40,717 nucleotides of DNA from an uncultured Pelagibacteraceae bacterium (lineage in GTDB: Bacteria; Pseudomonadota; Alphaproteobacteria; Pelagibacterales; Pelagibacteraceae): contig CACNWU010000007.1 in the NCBI GenBank assembly GCA_902624185.1, positions 1 through 40,717 of the forward strand, read 5' to 3'. The first letter of the stretch is position 1; each line of letters opens with the position of its first letter. The translations under genes were made by a program, and so were the position numbers. Below the pieces are notes generated by a model. The model was not told where the DNA came from and ran no database searches. It saw only the letters and a program-made list of their open reading frames with translations. This document shows, one piece after another, positions 1 through 9,772 of this stretch.

Positions 1-317
1 TAAAAACTGGAGTTTATAATAGATTTTTTGATAAGGAATTTGATTTAATTTATCCTAGTTCAGTTCTGCAAAAAAAATCAGTTAATAAAGCTATCAAATT
101 TGTTAAAATGGGAAATGTGAAGTTAGCTAGTAGTGCTATAAAGCCAGCAATTGAATATTTACTTAAAAAGAAATGTAAAAAAATTATTCTTGGTTGCACT
201 GAACTACCTATTGCGATATTTGCTTTCAAATCTTTAAATGCAATAAAATCATCAAAAATATTTTTAGATCCTAACTTAATATTAGCTAATGCAGCTATGA
301 AAAAGTACAAGAAATAA
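1..317 (+). CDS. Aspartate/glutamate racemase family protein, C-terminal part
   Basis: The gene enters from the left edge; the reading frame is open from base 3 and its start lies outside the window. About 105 C-terminal residues are visible. The key sign is GCTELPIAI (bases about 195-220), the GCTE block holding the second catalytic cysteine of cofactor-independent Asp/Glu racemases. It is followed by a short segment ending in a 'DPN...LANAAMK' helix, as in aspartate racemases. These enzymes interconvert L- and D-amino acids with two cysteines; the first cannot be checked here. The next gene starts 3 bp downstream, so the two are probably cotranscribed. A hydantoin racemase or maleate isomerase relative is possible, because the same block occurs across the superfamily. 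Confidence 0.75.
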   Translation, partial: KTGVYNRFFDKEFDLIYPSSVLQKKSVNKAIKFVKMGNVKLASSAIKPAIEYLLKKKCKKIILGCTELPIAIFAFKSLNAIKSSKIFLDPNLILANAAMKKYKK

Positions 318-320
318 ATT

Positions 321-758
321 ATGTCCTCAAAAGAAAAGCCTTATGTATTATTAGCTGCAGAAGTGATTTATCTTGAAGTATGTAAATTAAAAAAAATGAA
401 CCCAGATTTTTCAAATATAAATGCAATTGAGGCTTTTATTGGTACAAAAACATATGAAGATATAAGCAGTGGTAAATTTCATGATGAATTAATTCAAAGA
501 TTAAAAAATAATAAATTTTTTGATAAAAAAACTAAAAATAAAATACCTGAGGAAACTATTAAGTTACTTCAAATTCAAAAAGATATTACTATCAGACAAT
601 TAATAAAATTTCCTGAACTATATTATGCCAAAAGTCATTACCCACTTGAAATATCACAAAGAGCTTTTGATCACTTATGGAGAATGTGTGAAAGCTACGA
701 ACTATGGTGTAAAGAAACTAAGCAAAATAAATTAGTAACACTTAATATTATTGATTAA
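321..758 (+). CDS. Conserved-looking hypothetical protein, 145 aa
   Basis: I do not recognise this family. The product is soluble, highly charged and without signal peptide or membrane segment. It is Lys-rich in the middle and has an aromatic C-terminal half (residues about 110-135: SHYPLEISQRAFDHLWRMC then SYELWC) that could be a helical bundle. The start follows the racemase stop by 3 bp, suggesting translational coupling. Its 3' end overlaps the converging lipoprotein gene by 11 bp. Function unknown; the steady codon use and tight spacing argue that it is real. Confidence 0.7.
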   Translation: MSSKEKPYVLLAAEVIYLEVCKLKKMNPDFSNINAIEAFIGTKTYEDISSGKFHDELIQRLKNNKFFDKKTKNKIPEETIKLLQIQKDITIRQLIKFPELYYAKSHYPLEISQRAFDHLWRMCESYELWCKETKQNKLVTLNIID

Positions 759-1071
759 ATATTTTTATTTTTCCCTTAGTTTTCTCTATTTTGTTTTTTA
801 CTAGTTGATAGAAATCTTCACTCTCAAGAGTTTGTTTTTGGATATTATTTTTCATTTTCAAATTTTCAGAGGTAATTTCTCCTAAATTTTCTAGAGGAGT
901 TTTTCCAGTATACATTGTTATCATCTGATTAGAGCCATAACTTAAGCCTGCTTGATAAATATTTCCTGAAGATGACAAAGAATAGGCTGGACCCAACACT
1001 GCTGTTGGTGATGAACAAGCGCCAAGGCTGATTAATATAAAAAATACTAATATAATTTTTTTGTTAACCAT
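748..1071 (-). CDS. Small putative lipoprotein
   Basis: The protein is about 107 aa if started at the ATG at 1069-1071. A longer frame back to 1137 adds 22 residues that do not look like a signal peptide, so the shorter start is preferred. The N-terminus is a lipoprotein signal: Lys-Lys, a hydrophobic stretch, then LGAC, a good lipobox with Cys about 18 as the acylation site. The mature part contains GPAYSLSSSGNIYQAGLSYG and a Lys/Glu-rich tail. I know no function for this family. It is probably anchored in the periplasmic face of an envelope membrane. The gene converges on and overlaps the 321-758 gene by 11 bp. Confidence 0.65.
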   Translation of the reverse strand: MVNKKIILVFFILISLGACSSPTAVLGPAYSLSSSGNIYQAGLSYGSNQMITMYTGKTPLENLGEITSENLKMKNNIQKQTLESEDFYQLVKNKIEKTKGKIKIFNQ

Positions 1072-1196
1072 AAACACTACGAATCTTATACATTTTAAGA
1101 TACAACTCAAGGTAGAATTTAAGTGTGGTATTTGCATAGTTAATTAAACTAAAATTAAGCACCTATAGTAAGAATAAATGATCTATAAAACCTGAA

Positions 1197-2045
1197 ATGG
1201 TCAGAATTTTTCCTTTAATATTTATACTTCTTTGGTCTTCAGCTTTTATTACTACAAAACCAATAATAGATAATAGCGATCCATTTTCAGCACTAGCTTT
1301 TAGGTTTTCAATTGTAGCAATAGGATTTTATTTATTCTCAATCTATACCCAACAAAAAATTTTAGTTAACATAAAAAATATCGTTGAATCTTTTTTTAGT
1401 GGTGTTCTGTTTCATGGTTTATACTTGGGAGGAGTTTTTTTTTCTATATCAAAAGGAATGCCCACAGGTATTGCTGCTTTAATTGTAACTCTTCAGCCTA
1501 TTTTAACTAATGCATTAAGTGGACCAATTTTAAATGAACAGGTCACTGTTAAACAATGGTTTGGTGTTTTACTTGGTTTTACAGGTGCTATTATAGTTCT
1601 AGGTTTTGATATTGGTTCAAATATTCCATTGATAGGTTTGGTTGCAACAGTAATAGCTTTGATTGCAATAACTGCTTCAACTATTTGGCAAAAGAAACTT
1701 AGTAATAATTTACCATTATCAGTAAGTAATATGTATCAAGCTTTGGGTGGCGTAACTTTTCATATTATAATTCTAATTTTTTTTATTGAGCCATATATTA
1801 ATTTTACTCAAACATTTATAATAGCAATGAGTCATCAAATATTTTTAGTTTCATTTGGAGCTTTTACAATATTAATGTATTTAATTAAAAATAATTCAGC
1901 AAGTAAAACTGTTTCAATATTTTTTTTAATACCAGCAACATCTGCTTTTATGGCATGGGTTTTTTTAAATGAAAATTTAACTCATTTAGATTTAGTAGGA
2001 TTTTTAATAACCACAATAGGTGTTTATATTGCTACTCGTGACTAA
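1197..2045 (+). CDS. EamA/DMT-superfamily exporter
   Basis: 282 aa of almost continuous hydrophobic segments, about ten, consistent with the two five-helix EamA repeats of drug/metabolite transporters (RhaT/YdcZ type). Family-like signs are the N-terminal LLWSSAFITTKP, the AALIVTLQPILTNALSGPILNE segment in the first repeat, and a matching FLIPATSAFMAWVFLNE segment in the second, each ending in the usual Asn-Glu before the last helix pair. Such proteins export amino acids or other small metabolites across the inner membrane; the substrate cannot be read from sequence. No clear Shine-Dalgarno is seen before the ATG. It ends 5 bp from the converging soxG-like gene, with no terminator between them. 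Confidence 0.85.
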   Translation: MVRIFPLIFILLWSSAFITTKPIIDNSDPFSALAFRFSIVAIGFYLFSIYTQQKILVNIKNIVESFFSGVLFHGLYLGGVFFSISKGMPTGIAALIVTLQPILTNALSGPILNEQVTVKQWFGVLLGFTGAIIVLGFDIGSNIPLIGLVATVIALIAITASTIWQKKLSNNLPLSVSNMYQALGGVTFHIIILIFFIEPYINFTQTFIIAMSHQIFLVSFGAFTILMYLIKNNSASKTVSIFFLIPATSAFMAWVFLNENLTHLDLVGFLITTIGVYIATRD

Positions 2046-2050
2046 AATAC

Positions 2051-2638
2051 TTATAATGATTCAAAACCAAATTCTAAAGACGCGTCCGTAATAGAGTGAT
2101 ATAAAGACTCCCCAAAACTTCTTAGAGCAAATAATCTTACTTTATCAGGATTATCTTTTAGTAAATCAACTGTGAAAGTTATTCCATTATAAGTAGAGTT
2201 TATAGAATTGTTTTTTTCTAAAGAATTAAAATTAAATGGACATCCTTTCTTTAAAACTTCTTTTGCCTCTTGCCCTTCTATTTGAATTACAGCTCTTGAA
2301 TGAGATAGGTCAGTTACAGCAAAATCTGATTCTTTAAAGTTTTCTAAGATATTTTTGAATAAATCTTTTTTTGTTGAAACAACAAGCCAATTTTTTGGTC
2401 CATTCCACAATAGTCTTGTATCATCATTATTTGCCACACGTAATGGTTCATCTTTCAGCTTTAAACCATCAATATCAATTTTATCTACAGAAACTGTAGA
2501 ATTTTTATACTGAACTATTTGAACTATTAATAAATTTTTAATTTCTGAGATTTTTAAAAGGTTTTTTTCATCTTTACCTTCATAATCACCAAATTGACCT
2601 AATGAATGAACATTTGCTAATGCTGATATTGAGCTCAT
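2051..2638 (-). CDS. soxG: Sarcosine oxidase-type gamma subunit (SoxG or MgdD)
   Basis: 195 aa, the usual length for the small gamma subunit of heterotetrameric sarcosine oxidase. It has GcvT-like features: [14 protein letters not shown] near residues 75-90, the [20 protein letters not shown] segment, then a Lys-Gly-Cys-Pro block typical of SoxG. It is last in the order B-D-A-G and its start overlaps the alpha-subunit stop by 4 bp (ATGA), implying translational coupling. The same subunit order is used by N-methylglutamate dehydrogenase (MgdABCD), where this would be MgdD. Because the window is a methylamine locus, both assignments stay open. Confidence 0.85.
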   Translation of the reverse strand: MSSISALANVHSLGQFGDYEGKDEKNLLKISEIKNLLIVQIVQYKNSTVSVDKIDIDGLKLKDEPLRVANNDDTRLLWNGPKNWLVVSTKKDLFKNILENFKESDFAVTDLSHSRAVIQIEGQEAKEVLKKGCPFNFNSLEKNNSINSTYNGITFTVDLLKDNPDKVRLFALRSFGESLYHSITDASLEFGFESL

Positions 2639-5631
2639 GATCTAACTCTTTCACCCTTTGGATCAACATAATGTGAAGAAACAATCTCAACTGGGATAAC
2701 TTTATTTTTTAGTGGGGACATTACAAATAATTTCTTACCAATCATATTTTTTCCATCTTTTACAATAGCTAAAGAAAATGGATTATCATGTTCAACGCTC
2801 CAACACGAAGCTGAAATATATCCTAATTTTGGATTTGGTAATGGCGCATTTGAGTCTTTAACTAAATGGGATCCTTCTGGAATACTTGTTTTTTTATCTA
2901 AAGGAACAACACCAACAACTTTTTGTCTATCTTCAGCTGTAAATGCCTCTCTATTTAAAGATCTTTTTCCAATAAAATCTTTCTTTTTACTTAATAAACC
3001 TTCAAGAGAATTATCATAAGGAATCGTTCTTCCATCAAGCTCTGATCCTGCTACATGTCCCATCTCAATTCTTAGAGTTGATAGAGCCTCTGTACCATAT
3101 GGCTGGATCTTAAATTCTTGACCAACTTCCATAATCTTTTCCCACATAAAGTTTCCATTATCTGACTCAACATTTACCTCAAATGCAAGTTCACCCGAAA
3201 ATGAGATTCTAAAAATTCTAGCCTTAACTCCAAACAAGTCTCCCTCCATATAACCCATAAAAGGCAAGGCCTCATTTGATACATCAGATTTTGGAAATAA
3301 TTTTTGTAATAATTCTCTTGATTTTGGTCCAGCTATTGCGGCCCCTGCCCATTGTTCTGTTGTTGAAACAACATTTACATTCAATTCTGGCCAAACTAAT
3401 TGTAAATAATATTCTAAGTGTGATAGAACGTTTGCAGCTTGTGCAGTGGTAGTTGTCATATGATAATGATTTTCAGAAATTCTTGTAGTTGTTCCGTCGT
3501 CCATTACAATCCCATCTTCTCGTAACATTACGCCATATCTTGCCTTACCTACAGGTAACTTTAACCACGCATTGGTATAAACTCTATTAAGCAATTCTGC
3601 AGCATCTGGACCTTTGATATCTATTTTTCCTAATGTAGTTACATCACAAACACCAACATTAGTTCTTACATTTTTTGCTTCTCTTTTCGATCCTTCAAAT
3701 AAACTTTCATTCCCTTGCTTGTAATATCTTGGTCTTAACCATACTCCTGCATCTACAAAAACTGCATTATTTTTCTCATGCCATGAATGCATTGGAGATT
3801 TTCGTGTTGGTTTTGAATGTTTTCCAACCTCTCTTCCAACTATTGCTCCAATTGAAACTGGAGAATATGGAGGTCTAAATGTTGTATGACCTACAGCTGG
3901 TACAACTTTGTTTTCTATTTTTGATACTAATTGTAAACCGTTAAGATTACTTGTTTTACCTTGATCAGTCGCCATACCAAGAGTTGTATATCGTTTGACA
4001 TGTTCAATTGATCGATATCCCTCTTTTAAAGCAATTTCTATGTCTGATACTGCAACATCATTTTGAAAATCTAAAAATCTTTTATAATTTTTTCCTTTTG
4101 GAAGTGGAACACACCAAAACTTATCATGAACTGCTGATTTTTTCTCAATTACATTTGGAAAAGAAATTTTATTATCTTTTTTAGTAATTTCTTTTGATAA
4201 TTTATGACCAGTTTCAAATGAATTTTTTAAAGTTTCCTCTAAAGTATATGTTCCATTAGCAGCACCTAAGGTAGTTTCATTTTGCTTTGATTTTCCAGGA
4301 ACAAAAGCATCTATATCTTCTTTAAATTTTGTTTTATTTCCTGATTGTGAAGCTAAATGAATTGTTGGTGTCCAAAAACCAGATACACATATACAATCAC
4401 ACTTAATATTTTCTACTGTTCCAAGTTGGTCTTTATCTTCAGAAATTTTTGCGATATCAGCTGATTTAACTTTTTTATAACCTTGAGCAGCTACTACTAC
4501 ATAAGAAAACTTAATATTTATTCCTAGATTTTTTGCTTCATCAACTATTTCAGACTTTGGATCTTTTCTTGTATCTAGAATAATTGGGTTTATACCATTT
4601 TTTTGAAATTCAATTGCAGTTTCATAGCCGCTATCATTATTTGTAAATATCAAAGGATTTTTTCCAACCAACACTCCATAAACTTTTAAATATTCTTTTG
4701 CAGCTGAAGAAAGCATCACTCCTGGTGTATCGTTATTACCAAAAACAATTGGTCTTTCAATTGATCCTGAAGAGATCAGAACTTCTTTTGCTCTTATGTA
4801 CCACAGTCTTTGTTTTGGATGAAATTTTTTTGTTTTTGGTAAATGGTCACTTATTCTTTCAGACATCACCAGCATATTATGATCATAGTAACCGAATACT
4901 TGTGATCGATTTTTAACAGTCACATTTGGCATTTCTTTAAGTTCAGAAATTATACTTTCGGCCCATTCTTTTCCTGATTGATTACCAATATTTACTTCAC
5001 TAGTTAATAATGTTCCTCCAAACCTAGATTTATCTTCAGCTAAAATTACCCTAGCCCCATTCTTAGCAGCGGAATATGCACTCGCTAATCCAGATGGTCC
5101 AGATCCTGTAATCAATAAATCACAATATTCATACTTGTGTTCATACCTCTCTTTGTCATGCTTTATAGACGCAACCCCAAGACCAGCAGCTTTTCTAATA
5201 AAAGGTTCGTAAACTTTAAACCAAAAACTTTTTGGCCACATAAATGTCTTGTAATAAAAACCTGCTGGAAGAAATATTTTTAAAAAATTATTAATCGCAC
5301 CTATATCAAAATTAACGCTAGGCCAACAATTTACACTTGTAGCTTCCAAACCTTCAAAAAGTTCCTGCTCTGTCGCTTTAATATTTGGTTCAGTTTCACC
5401 ATTTCTATACAATTGAACTATTGCATATGGCTCATCAACTCCAGCACCAAAAAACCCTCTAGGTCTATGATATTTAAAACTTCTACCAACTAAATGAACA
5501 CCATTTGCTATCAAAGCTGACGCTAATGTATCCCCTTCATAGCCATAATAAACTTTTCCGTTAAATTTAAATGAAAGTTTTTTATTTCTGTTAATTAGCC
5601 CAACATTTTCTAATCTAAAACTTTGTGTCAT
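2635..5631 (-). CDS. soxA: Sarcosine oxidase-type alpha subunit (SoxA or MgdC)
   Basis: 998 aa, normal for the alpha subunit. The N-terminal ~100 residues are a 2Fe-2S-ferredoxin-like fold ([15 protein letters not shown], then [15 protein letters not shown]). A dinucleotide-binding domain follows with [18 protein letters not shown] (about 172-188) and a second nucleotide-binding part. From about residue 600 onward it is a GcvT-like folate-binding domain ([19 protein letters not shown]; later a [17 protein letters not shown] block). This domain normally takes the formaldehyde-level carbon released by amine demethylation onto tetrahydrofolate as 5,10-methylene-THF. The substrate may be sarcosine or N-methylglutamate. 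It overlaps soxG by 4 bp and touches soxD by 1 bp. Cytoplasmic. Confidence 0.92.
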   Translation of the reverse strand: MTQSFRLENVGLINRNKKLSFKFNGKVYYGYEGDTLASALIANGVHLVGRSFKYHRPRGFFGAGVDEPYAIVQLYRNGETEPNIKATEQELFEGLEATSVNCWPSVNFDIGAINNFLKIFLPAGFYYKTFMWPKSFWFKVYEPFIRKAAGLGVASIKHDKERYEHKYEYCDLLITGSGPSGLASAYSAAKNGARVILAEDKSRFGGTLLTSEVNIGNQSGKEWAESIISELKEMPNVTVKNRSQVFGYYDHNMLVMSERISDHLPKTKKFHPKQRLWYIRAKEVLISSGSIERPIVFGNNDTPGVMLSSAAKEYLKVYGVLVGKNPLIFTNNDSGYETAIEFQKNGINPIILDTRKDPKSEIVDEAKNLGINIKFSYVVVAAQGYKKVKSADIAKISEDKDQLGTVENIKCDCICVSGFWTPTIHLASQSGNKTKFKEDIDAFVPGKSKQNETTLGAANGTYTLEETLKNSFETGHKLSKEITKKDNKISFPNVIEKKSAVHDKFWCVPLPKGKNYKRFLDFQNDVAVSDIEIALKEGYRSIEHVKRYTTLGMATDQGKTSNLNGLQLVSKIENKVVPAVGHTTFRPPYSPVSIGAIVGREVGKHSKPTRKSPMHSWHEKNNAVFVDAGVWLRPRYYKQGNESLFEGSKREAKNVRTNVGVCDVTTLGKIDIKGPDAAELLNRVYTNAWLKLPVGKARYGVMLREDGIVMDDGTTTRISENHYHMTTTTAQAANVLSHLEYYLQLVWPELNVNVVSTTEQWAGAAIAGPKSRELLQKLFPKSDVSNEALPFMGYMEGDLFGVKARIFRISFSGELAFEVNVESDNGNFMWEKIMEVGQEFKIQPYGTEALSTLRIEMGHVAGSELDGRTIPYDNSLEGLLSKKKDFIGKRSLNREAFTAEDRQKVVGVVPLDKKTSIPEGSHLVKDSNAPLPNPKLGYISASCWSVEHDNPFSLAIVKDGKNMIGKKLFVMSPLKNKVIPVEIVSSHYVDPKGERVRS

Positions 5632-5900
5632 TATGAAATTTCCTCACTTGCTTTAAGAGTATTAAAAATTTCATGTGTCGCCGTATCTCTTTCAACTTTA
5701 ATCCATTGGCGACATCCTGATAAATGTTGCCATAACTCCCAATGTTTTCCTCTTAAACTTTTTCTATTGTAAACGAAATCATTCCATTCTTGATCTGTAA
5801 CTTCCTTCCCTAGCTCAGGTCTTTTAACAGTAGCATCCCCACCATAGGAAAATTCATTTTGTGATCTCCATCCACAATGTGGACATTTTATATAGAGCAT
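5631..5900 (-). CDS. soxD: Sarcosine oxidase-type delta subunit, zinc-binding (SoxD or MgdB)
   Basis: 89 aa. The N-terminus MLYIKCPHCG gives Cys6 and Cys9, and His59 and Cys63 lie in QHLSGCRQW. These four positions match the zinc site known for the delta subunit of heterotetrameric sarcosine oxidase. EFSYGGDA is also a family hallmark. The subunit is structural and sits against the alpha subunit. It lies directly after the beta gene with no gap and overlaps the alpha gene by 1 bp, so the order beta-delta-alpha-gamma is intact. Confidence 0.92.
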   Translation of the reverse strand: MLYIKCPHCGWRSQNEFSYGGDATVKRPELGKEVTDQEWNDFVYNRKSLRGKHWELWQHLSGCRQWIKVERDTATHEIFNTLKASEEIS

Positions 5901-7157
5901 TTATGAAATCCAAGTTTTTGTACCAAGTCCTTTTTCATCAAGTAAGTAACCTGTATTAAATCTATTTAAATTATATCCAGCATTTAATTCATGGACCCTG
6001 TCTTGCGCAATGGTGTGAGCAAATGTCCATCCAGATGCTGGAGTTGCTTTAAATCCTCCATAACACCAACCACAATTTAAATATAAGCCTTCAATGTGAG
6101 TTTTATCAATTATAGGTGAACCATCCATAGACATGTCCATTATACCGCCCCAAGTTCTAAGCATTTTTAATTTACTTAGAAAAGGCATCATCGCAATTCC
6201 TTCAGTTAAAACATGTTGTAACGTTGGTAAATTACCTCTTTGAGCATAGCTGTTATATCCATCTAAATCACCACCCATAACCATTTCACCTTTATCTGAT
6301 TGACTTATATAAAAATGTCCAGCTCCAAAAGTAACAACTCTATCTAAAACTGGCTTCACAGGTTCAGATACACATGCTTGTAAAAGATGTGTTTCAATTG
6401 GTAATCTCATATTCAGTTTTTCTGCTAGAATATTTGTGCTGCCAGCAACACACAAACCGATTTTTTTAACTTTAATATCTCCACGTGATGTTCTTACACC
6501 TTTTACTTTTCCACCCACAACATCGAAACCTGTTACTTCACAATTCTGAATTATATCAACTCCCATTGAGTCTGCCTGTCTAGCATAACCCCAGGCTACT
6601 GCATCATGTCTTGCGGTTCCTGCACTAGGTTGCATTAATCCACCAAAAATTGGAAACCTAACATTTTCAGAAAAATCAGCCATTGGAATAATTTCTTTAA
6701 CTTGTTCTCTGTTTAAAAGAACTGCATCGATCCCATTCAATCTCATAGAATTACCTCTTCTCGCATAAACATTCATTTGTGCATCTGAGTGAGCAAGGTT
6801 GATAATTCCTCTAGGAGAAAACATTACATTATAATTTAAATCTTGACTCATCCTTCTCCAGAGATCCATGCCAAATTCACTAAATAATGCATTATCATCA
6901 TGCATATAGTTTGATCTTATTATTGTTGTATTACGACCAACATTACCTCCACCGATCCAACCTTTTTCAATGATCGCTACATTTGTTATATTGTGCTCTT
7001 TTGCCAGATAATAAGCAGTTGCTAGACCATGGCCTCCTCCTCCAATTATAACGACATCATATTCTTTCTTTGGCGAAGGGTCTTTCCAAGCCAAATCCCA
7101 TTTTTCATGATTAGAAAAAGCGTTCTTCATCAAGCTGAATATTGAGTATTTTTGCAT
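5901..7157 (-). CDS. soxB: Sarcosine oxidase-type beta subunit (SoxB or MgdA)
   Basis: 418 aa DAO-type FAD oxidoreductase. The FAD-binding Rossmann motif is VVIIGGGGHGLATAYYLA (about 35-52). The family-specific GTARHDAVAWGYARQAD segment carries His184, the residue equivalent to the histidine that holds FMN covalently in heterotetrameric sarcosine oxidases. The long start (MQKYSIFSLMKNAF) is kept because family members begin in this way; a shorter start at Met10 exists. The subunit oxidises a secondary amine (sarcosine, or N-methylglutamate if this is MgdA), passing electrons from FAD to FMN. It is first in the minus-strand operon; its promoter must lie in 7158-7284, shared with fhs. Confidence 0.92.
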   Translation of the reverse strand: MQKYSIFSLMKNAFSNHEKWDLAWKDPSPKKEYDVVIIGGGGHGLATAYYLAKEHNITNVAIIEKGWIGGGNVGRNTTIIRSNYMHDDNALFSEFGMDLWRRMSQDLNYNVMFSPRGIINLAHSDAQMNVYARRGNSMRLNGIDAVLLNREQVKEIIPMADFSENVRFPIFGGLMQPSAGTARHDAVAWGYARQADSMGVDIIQNCEVTGFDVVGGKVKGVRTSRGDIKVKKIGLCVAGSTNILAEKLNMRLPIETHLLQACVSEPVKPVLDRVVTFGAGHFYISQSDKGEMVMGGDLDGYNSYAQRGNLPTLQHVLTEGIAMMPFLSKLKMLRTWGGIMDMSMDGSPIIDKTHIEGLYLNCGWCYGGFKATPASGWTFAHTIAQDRVHELNAGYNLNRFNTGYLLDEKGLGTKTWIS

Positions 7158-7284
7158 GTCTAAATTTTATAATAATGAATATAAATAGTTCATATTTTTT
7201 TTATATATAATTTTTAGATATTTCCAAACCTGTTAAAAAGAGATACTAATCGACCAACTTTTTAATATTTATATAGGACTTTTA
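7158..7284. promoter_or_regulatory. Divergent soxB / fhs intergenic region
   Basis: 127 bp separate the divergent soxB and fhs starts, so both promoters should be here. A perfect 8-bp inverted repeat lies at 7233-7240 (TTAAAAAG) and 7258-7265 (CTTTTTAA), enclosing GATACTAATCGACC. That inner motif resembles the 3' terminal segment of bacterial 23S rRNA genes. AGGA at 7275-7278 is a plausible ribosome site for fhs. No recognisable riboswitch core was seen. Confidence 0.45.
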
Positions 7285-8970
7285 ATGAGTGAAGTTAAGT
7301 CAGACATCCAAATAGCAAGACAATCTAAAATGTTGCCAATAAAAGATATTTTGGCCAAAATAAATGTGCCAGATGAAAGTTCTGCATTCAGCCCAATGGG
7401 ACGTCATATAGCAAAAATAAATTTAGAATATTTAGATCAACTAAAAAGTAAAAAAGATGGAAAGCTAATTTTAGTAACAGCAATAACACCTACTCCGGCA
7501 GGTGAAGGAAAAACAACAACATCCGTTGGACTAAATGATGGGTTAAATAAAATCGGTAAAAAATCTATAGTTTGTTTGAGAGAGCCAAGTTTAGGTCCCT
7601 CTTTTGGAATGAAAGGTGGTGCAGCAGGCGGGGGTTATGCTCAAGTTGTTCCTATGGAGCAAATCAATCTACATTTCACTGGTGACTTTCACGCAATAAC
7701 TTCAGCACATAATTTACTTTCAGCATTAATTGATAATCATATTTATTGGGGAAATAAACTTAACATAGATGTTAGAAGAGTAGTTTGGAAAAGAGTCATG
7801 GATATGAATGATAGATCATTAAGATCTATTGTAGTTGACTTAGGTGGTGTTGCAAACGGCTATCCTAGACAAGATGGCTTTGATATAACTGTAGCTTCAG
7901 AAATTATGGCTATATTTTGCCTTGCTACAGATTTAAATGATTTAGAAAAAAGAATTGGAAATATTACAATCGCATACACAAGGGATAAAAAAGCAATTTA
8001 TGCAAAAGACTTAAATGCACAAGGACCGATGACTGTACTTTTAAAAGAAGCTATAAGACCAAACGTTACTCAAACTTTAGAAAATAATCCAGCAATTATT
8101 CATGGTGGGCCATTTGCAAATATAGCTCACGGATGTAATTCTGTTATTGCTACTAAAGCAGGTCTTAAACTATCAGAGTATGTCGTTACCGAAGCAGGAT
8201 TTGGTGCTGACCTCGGAGCTGAAAAATTCTTAGATATCAAATGTAGAAAATCAGGAATTAAACCAGATTGTGTTGTAATTGTTGCAACGATAAGAGCTCT
8301 TAAGATGCATGGGGGAGTAGCAAAAGATGATTTAAAAAAAGAAAATGTTGATGCATTAAAAAAAGGGTTGATCAACTTAGAAAGGCACATAAATAATACA
8401 AGAAAATTTGGTCTTCCAGTTACAATTGCTGTAAATCATTTTATAACTGACTCCGATAAAGAAATGAATGCCTTACTTGATTTTTGTAAAACTCAAGGTG
8501 TAAAAGCTTCAAAGTGTACACATTGGTCAAACGGTGGAGAAGGTACTAAAGAATTAGCAAAAAATGTAGTTGAAATTTGCGAGGAAAATAAAAATACTTT
8601 CAAATATTTATACGAAGATAAGTTACCATTATTTAAAAAAATTGAAAAAATTGCACAAGAAATTTATCATGCTAGTGAGGTTGTTGCGGATACAAAAACG
8701 AGACAACAATTGAAAGATTTTGAAGAAAAAGGTTACGGAAATCTTCCGGTATGTATTGCTAAAACTCAGTATAGTTTTTCAACAGATCCTAATCTTAAGG
8801 GAGCTCCAACTGGACATGTTTTACCTATTAGAGAAGTAAGATTATCATCAGGCGCAGAGTTTATTGTTGTTGTTTGTGGAGAAATAATGACAATGCCAGG
8901 TCTCCCAAGAGTACCGGCGGCGGACTCAATCAAATTAAATGATAAAGGTGAGATAGAAGGATTATTTTAA
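7285..8970 (+). CDS. fhs: Formate-tetrahydrofolate ligase
   Basis: 561 aa, the full family length. The ATP-binding loop is [16 protein letters not shown] (about 69-83), followed by the strongly conserved [19 protein letters not shown] and [17 protein letters not shown] blocks. Near the C-terminus, [15 protein letters not shown] is the usual Fhs signature. The enzyme joins formate to tetrahydrofolate using ATP, giving 10-formyl-THF, and can run in reverse to make ATP and formate. Here it sits beside demethylating enzymes (SoxBDAG-type, Tdm) that load carbon onto folate, so it probably balances one-carbon flow between oxidation and biosynthesis. Its stop overlaps the converging amidotransferase stop by 4 bp. 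Confidence 0.97.
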   Translation: MSEVKSDIQIARQSKMLPIKDILAKINVPDESSAFSPMGRHIAKINLEYLDQLKSKKDGKLILVTAITPTPAGEGKTTTSVGLNDGLNKIGKKSIVCLREPSLGPSFGMKGGAAGGGYAQVVPMEQINLHFTGDFHAITSAHNLLSALIDNHIYWGNKLNIDVRRVVWKRVMDMNDRSLRSIVVDLGGVANGYPRQDGFDITVASEIMAIFCLATDLNDLEKRIGNITIAYTRDKKAIYAKDLNAQGPMTVLLKEAIRPNVTQTLENNPAIIHGGPFANIAHGCNSVIATKAGLKLSEYVVTEAGFGADLGAEKFLDIKCRKSGIKPDCVVIVATIRALKMHGGVAKDDLKKENVDALKKGLINLERHINNTRKFGLPVTIAVNHFITDSDKEMNALLDFCKTQGVKASKCTHWSNGGEGTKELAKNVVEICEENKNTFKYLYEDKLPLFKKIEKIAQEIYHASEVVADTKTRQQLKDFEEKGYGNLPVCIAKTQYSFSTDPNLKGAPTGHVLPIREVRLSSGAEFIVVVCGEIMTMPGLPRVPAADSIKLNDKGEIEGLF

Positions 8971-9749
8971 TTTAATTGATTGAGCCAATTTTTTAACTCA
9001 ATCATTCTTTTTTCTTTTTTAGCTACTGTAATTTCCTTTTTAATAAAAGAAACATGTCTTTTAATATCTGCCTCATCTTTAAAAACTTTTCTATTTTCAA
9101 TTAACTTATCTTTTCTAAATTCTATTAAACTAATCATTTTTTCGTATGTAATTTCAGGATGATATTGTAAGCCCCAAATTTTAGTATCATTAATTTTAAA
9201 ATAAAGACCTTGAACTTTATTAATCCTATTAGACGCTAAACAAACTGCATTTTCTGGTAACGTTCTCACCTCATCAAAATTAAATGCCGGAGAATTAAAT
9301 TTTAAATCTTTATTTTTATATAATGGATGATTTATGCCATTATCATTTAGCGTAATTTCATTTGCTATTCCAATATGAGAGTCATCAGCTTTTTTGACTT
9401 CACCACCAGCAGCAGTGACTGCTACTTGCATACCCCAACAAATAGCCAAAATATTCTTAACTTTTTTTTGACATTCCTTCATAAATTCAATCTGTCTCTT
9501 AATTTCTGGAGTATTATTATATATATTTAAGCTACTCCCTCCCCAAATTAATCCATCGTAACTCTCAAGGTTTTTATTTACTAAGTCCAGATTTTGATCT
9601 GATGAAGGGTTCACCACATTAAAGTTTAATTCATTTGTAAAATAATTGAGGCTATCTTTTAAACTTTCTGTATGAGTTTGTATTCCTACAGCTGAAAAAC
9701 TTTCATTTTCCTCCCTTAAATTTCCCTCAACTATTAAAATTTTTTTCAT
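8967..9749 (-). CDS. Class I glutamine amidotransferase-like protein
   Basis: 260 aa. The triad of class I (GuaA-type) amidotransferases is visible: Cys104 in [11 protein letters not shown], His197 and Glu199 in [12 protein letters not shown]. The oxyanion segment DGLIWGGSS (about 65-73) is also present. No synthetase domain is attached, so it is a free-standing hydrolase/amidotransferase. Relatives include GMP-synthase-like proteins and gamma-glutamyl hydrolases such as PuuD. A role in hydrolysing gamma-glutamyl amines would fit the neighbourhood but is speculation. It starts 23 bp downstream of the GpsA-like gene on the same strand, so they are likely cotranscribed. Confidence 0.85.
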   Translation of the reverse strand: MKKILIVEGNLREENESFSAVGIQTHTESLKDSLNYFTNELNFNVVNPSSDQNLDLVNKNLESYDGLIWGGSSLNIYNNTPEIKRQIEFMKECQKKVKNILAICWGMQVAVTAAGGEVKKADDSHIGIANEITLNDNGINHPLYKNKDLKFNSPAFNFDEVRTLPENAVCLASNRINKVQGLYFKINDTKIWGLQYHPEITYEKMISLIEFRKDKLIENRKVFKDEADIKRHVSFIKKEITVAKKEKRMIELKNWLNQLN

Positions 9750-9772
9750 AGAGATAAACCATTATAGATTGA

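Noticed and set aside
1072-1137. Upstream extension of the small lipoprotein gene
   Set aside because: The extra 22 residues precede and would bury a normal lipoprotein signal; the internal ATG at 1069-1071 is preferred.
7158-7284. Riboswitch (glycine, SAM-II/SAM-V type) before fhs
   Set aside because: No conserved core sequences or pseudoknot arms of these classes were found; the one inverted repeat encloses a 17-base loop without known motif.
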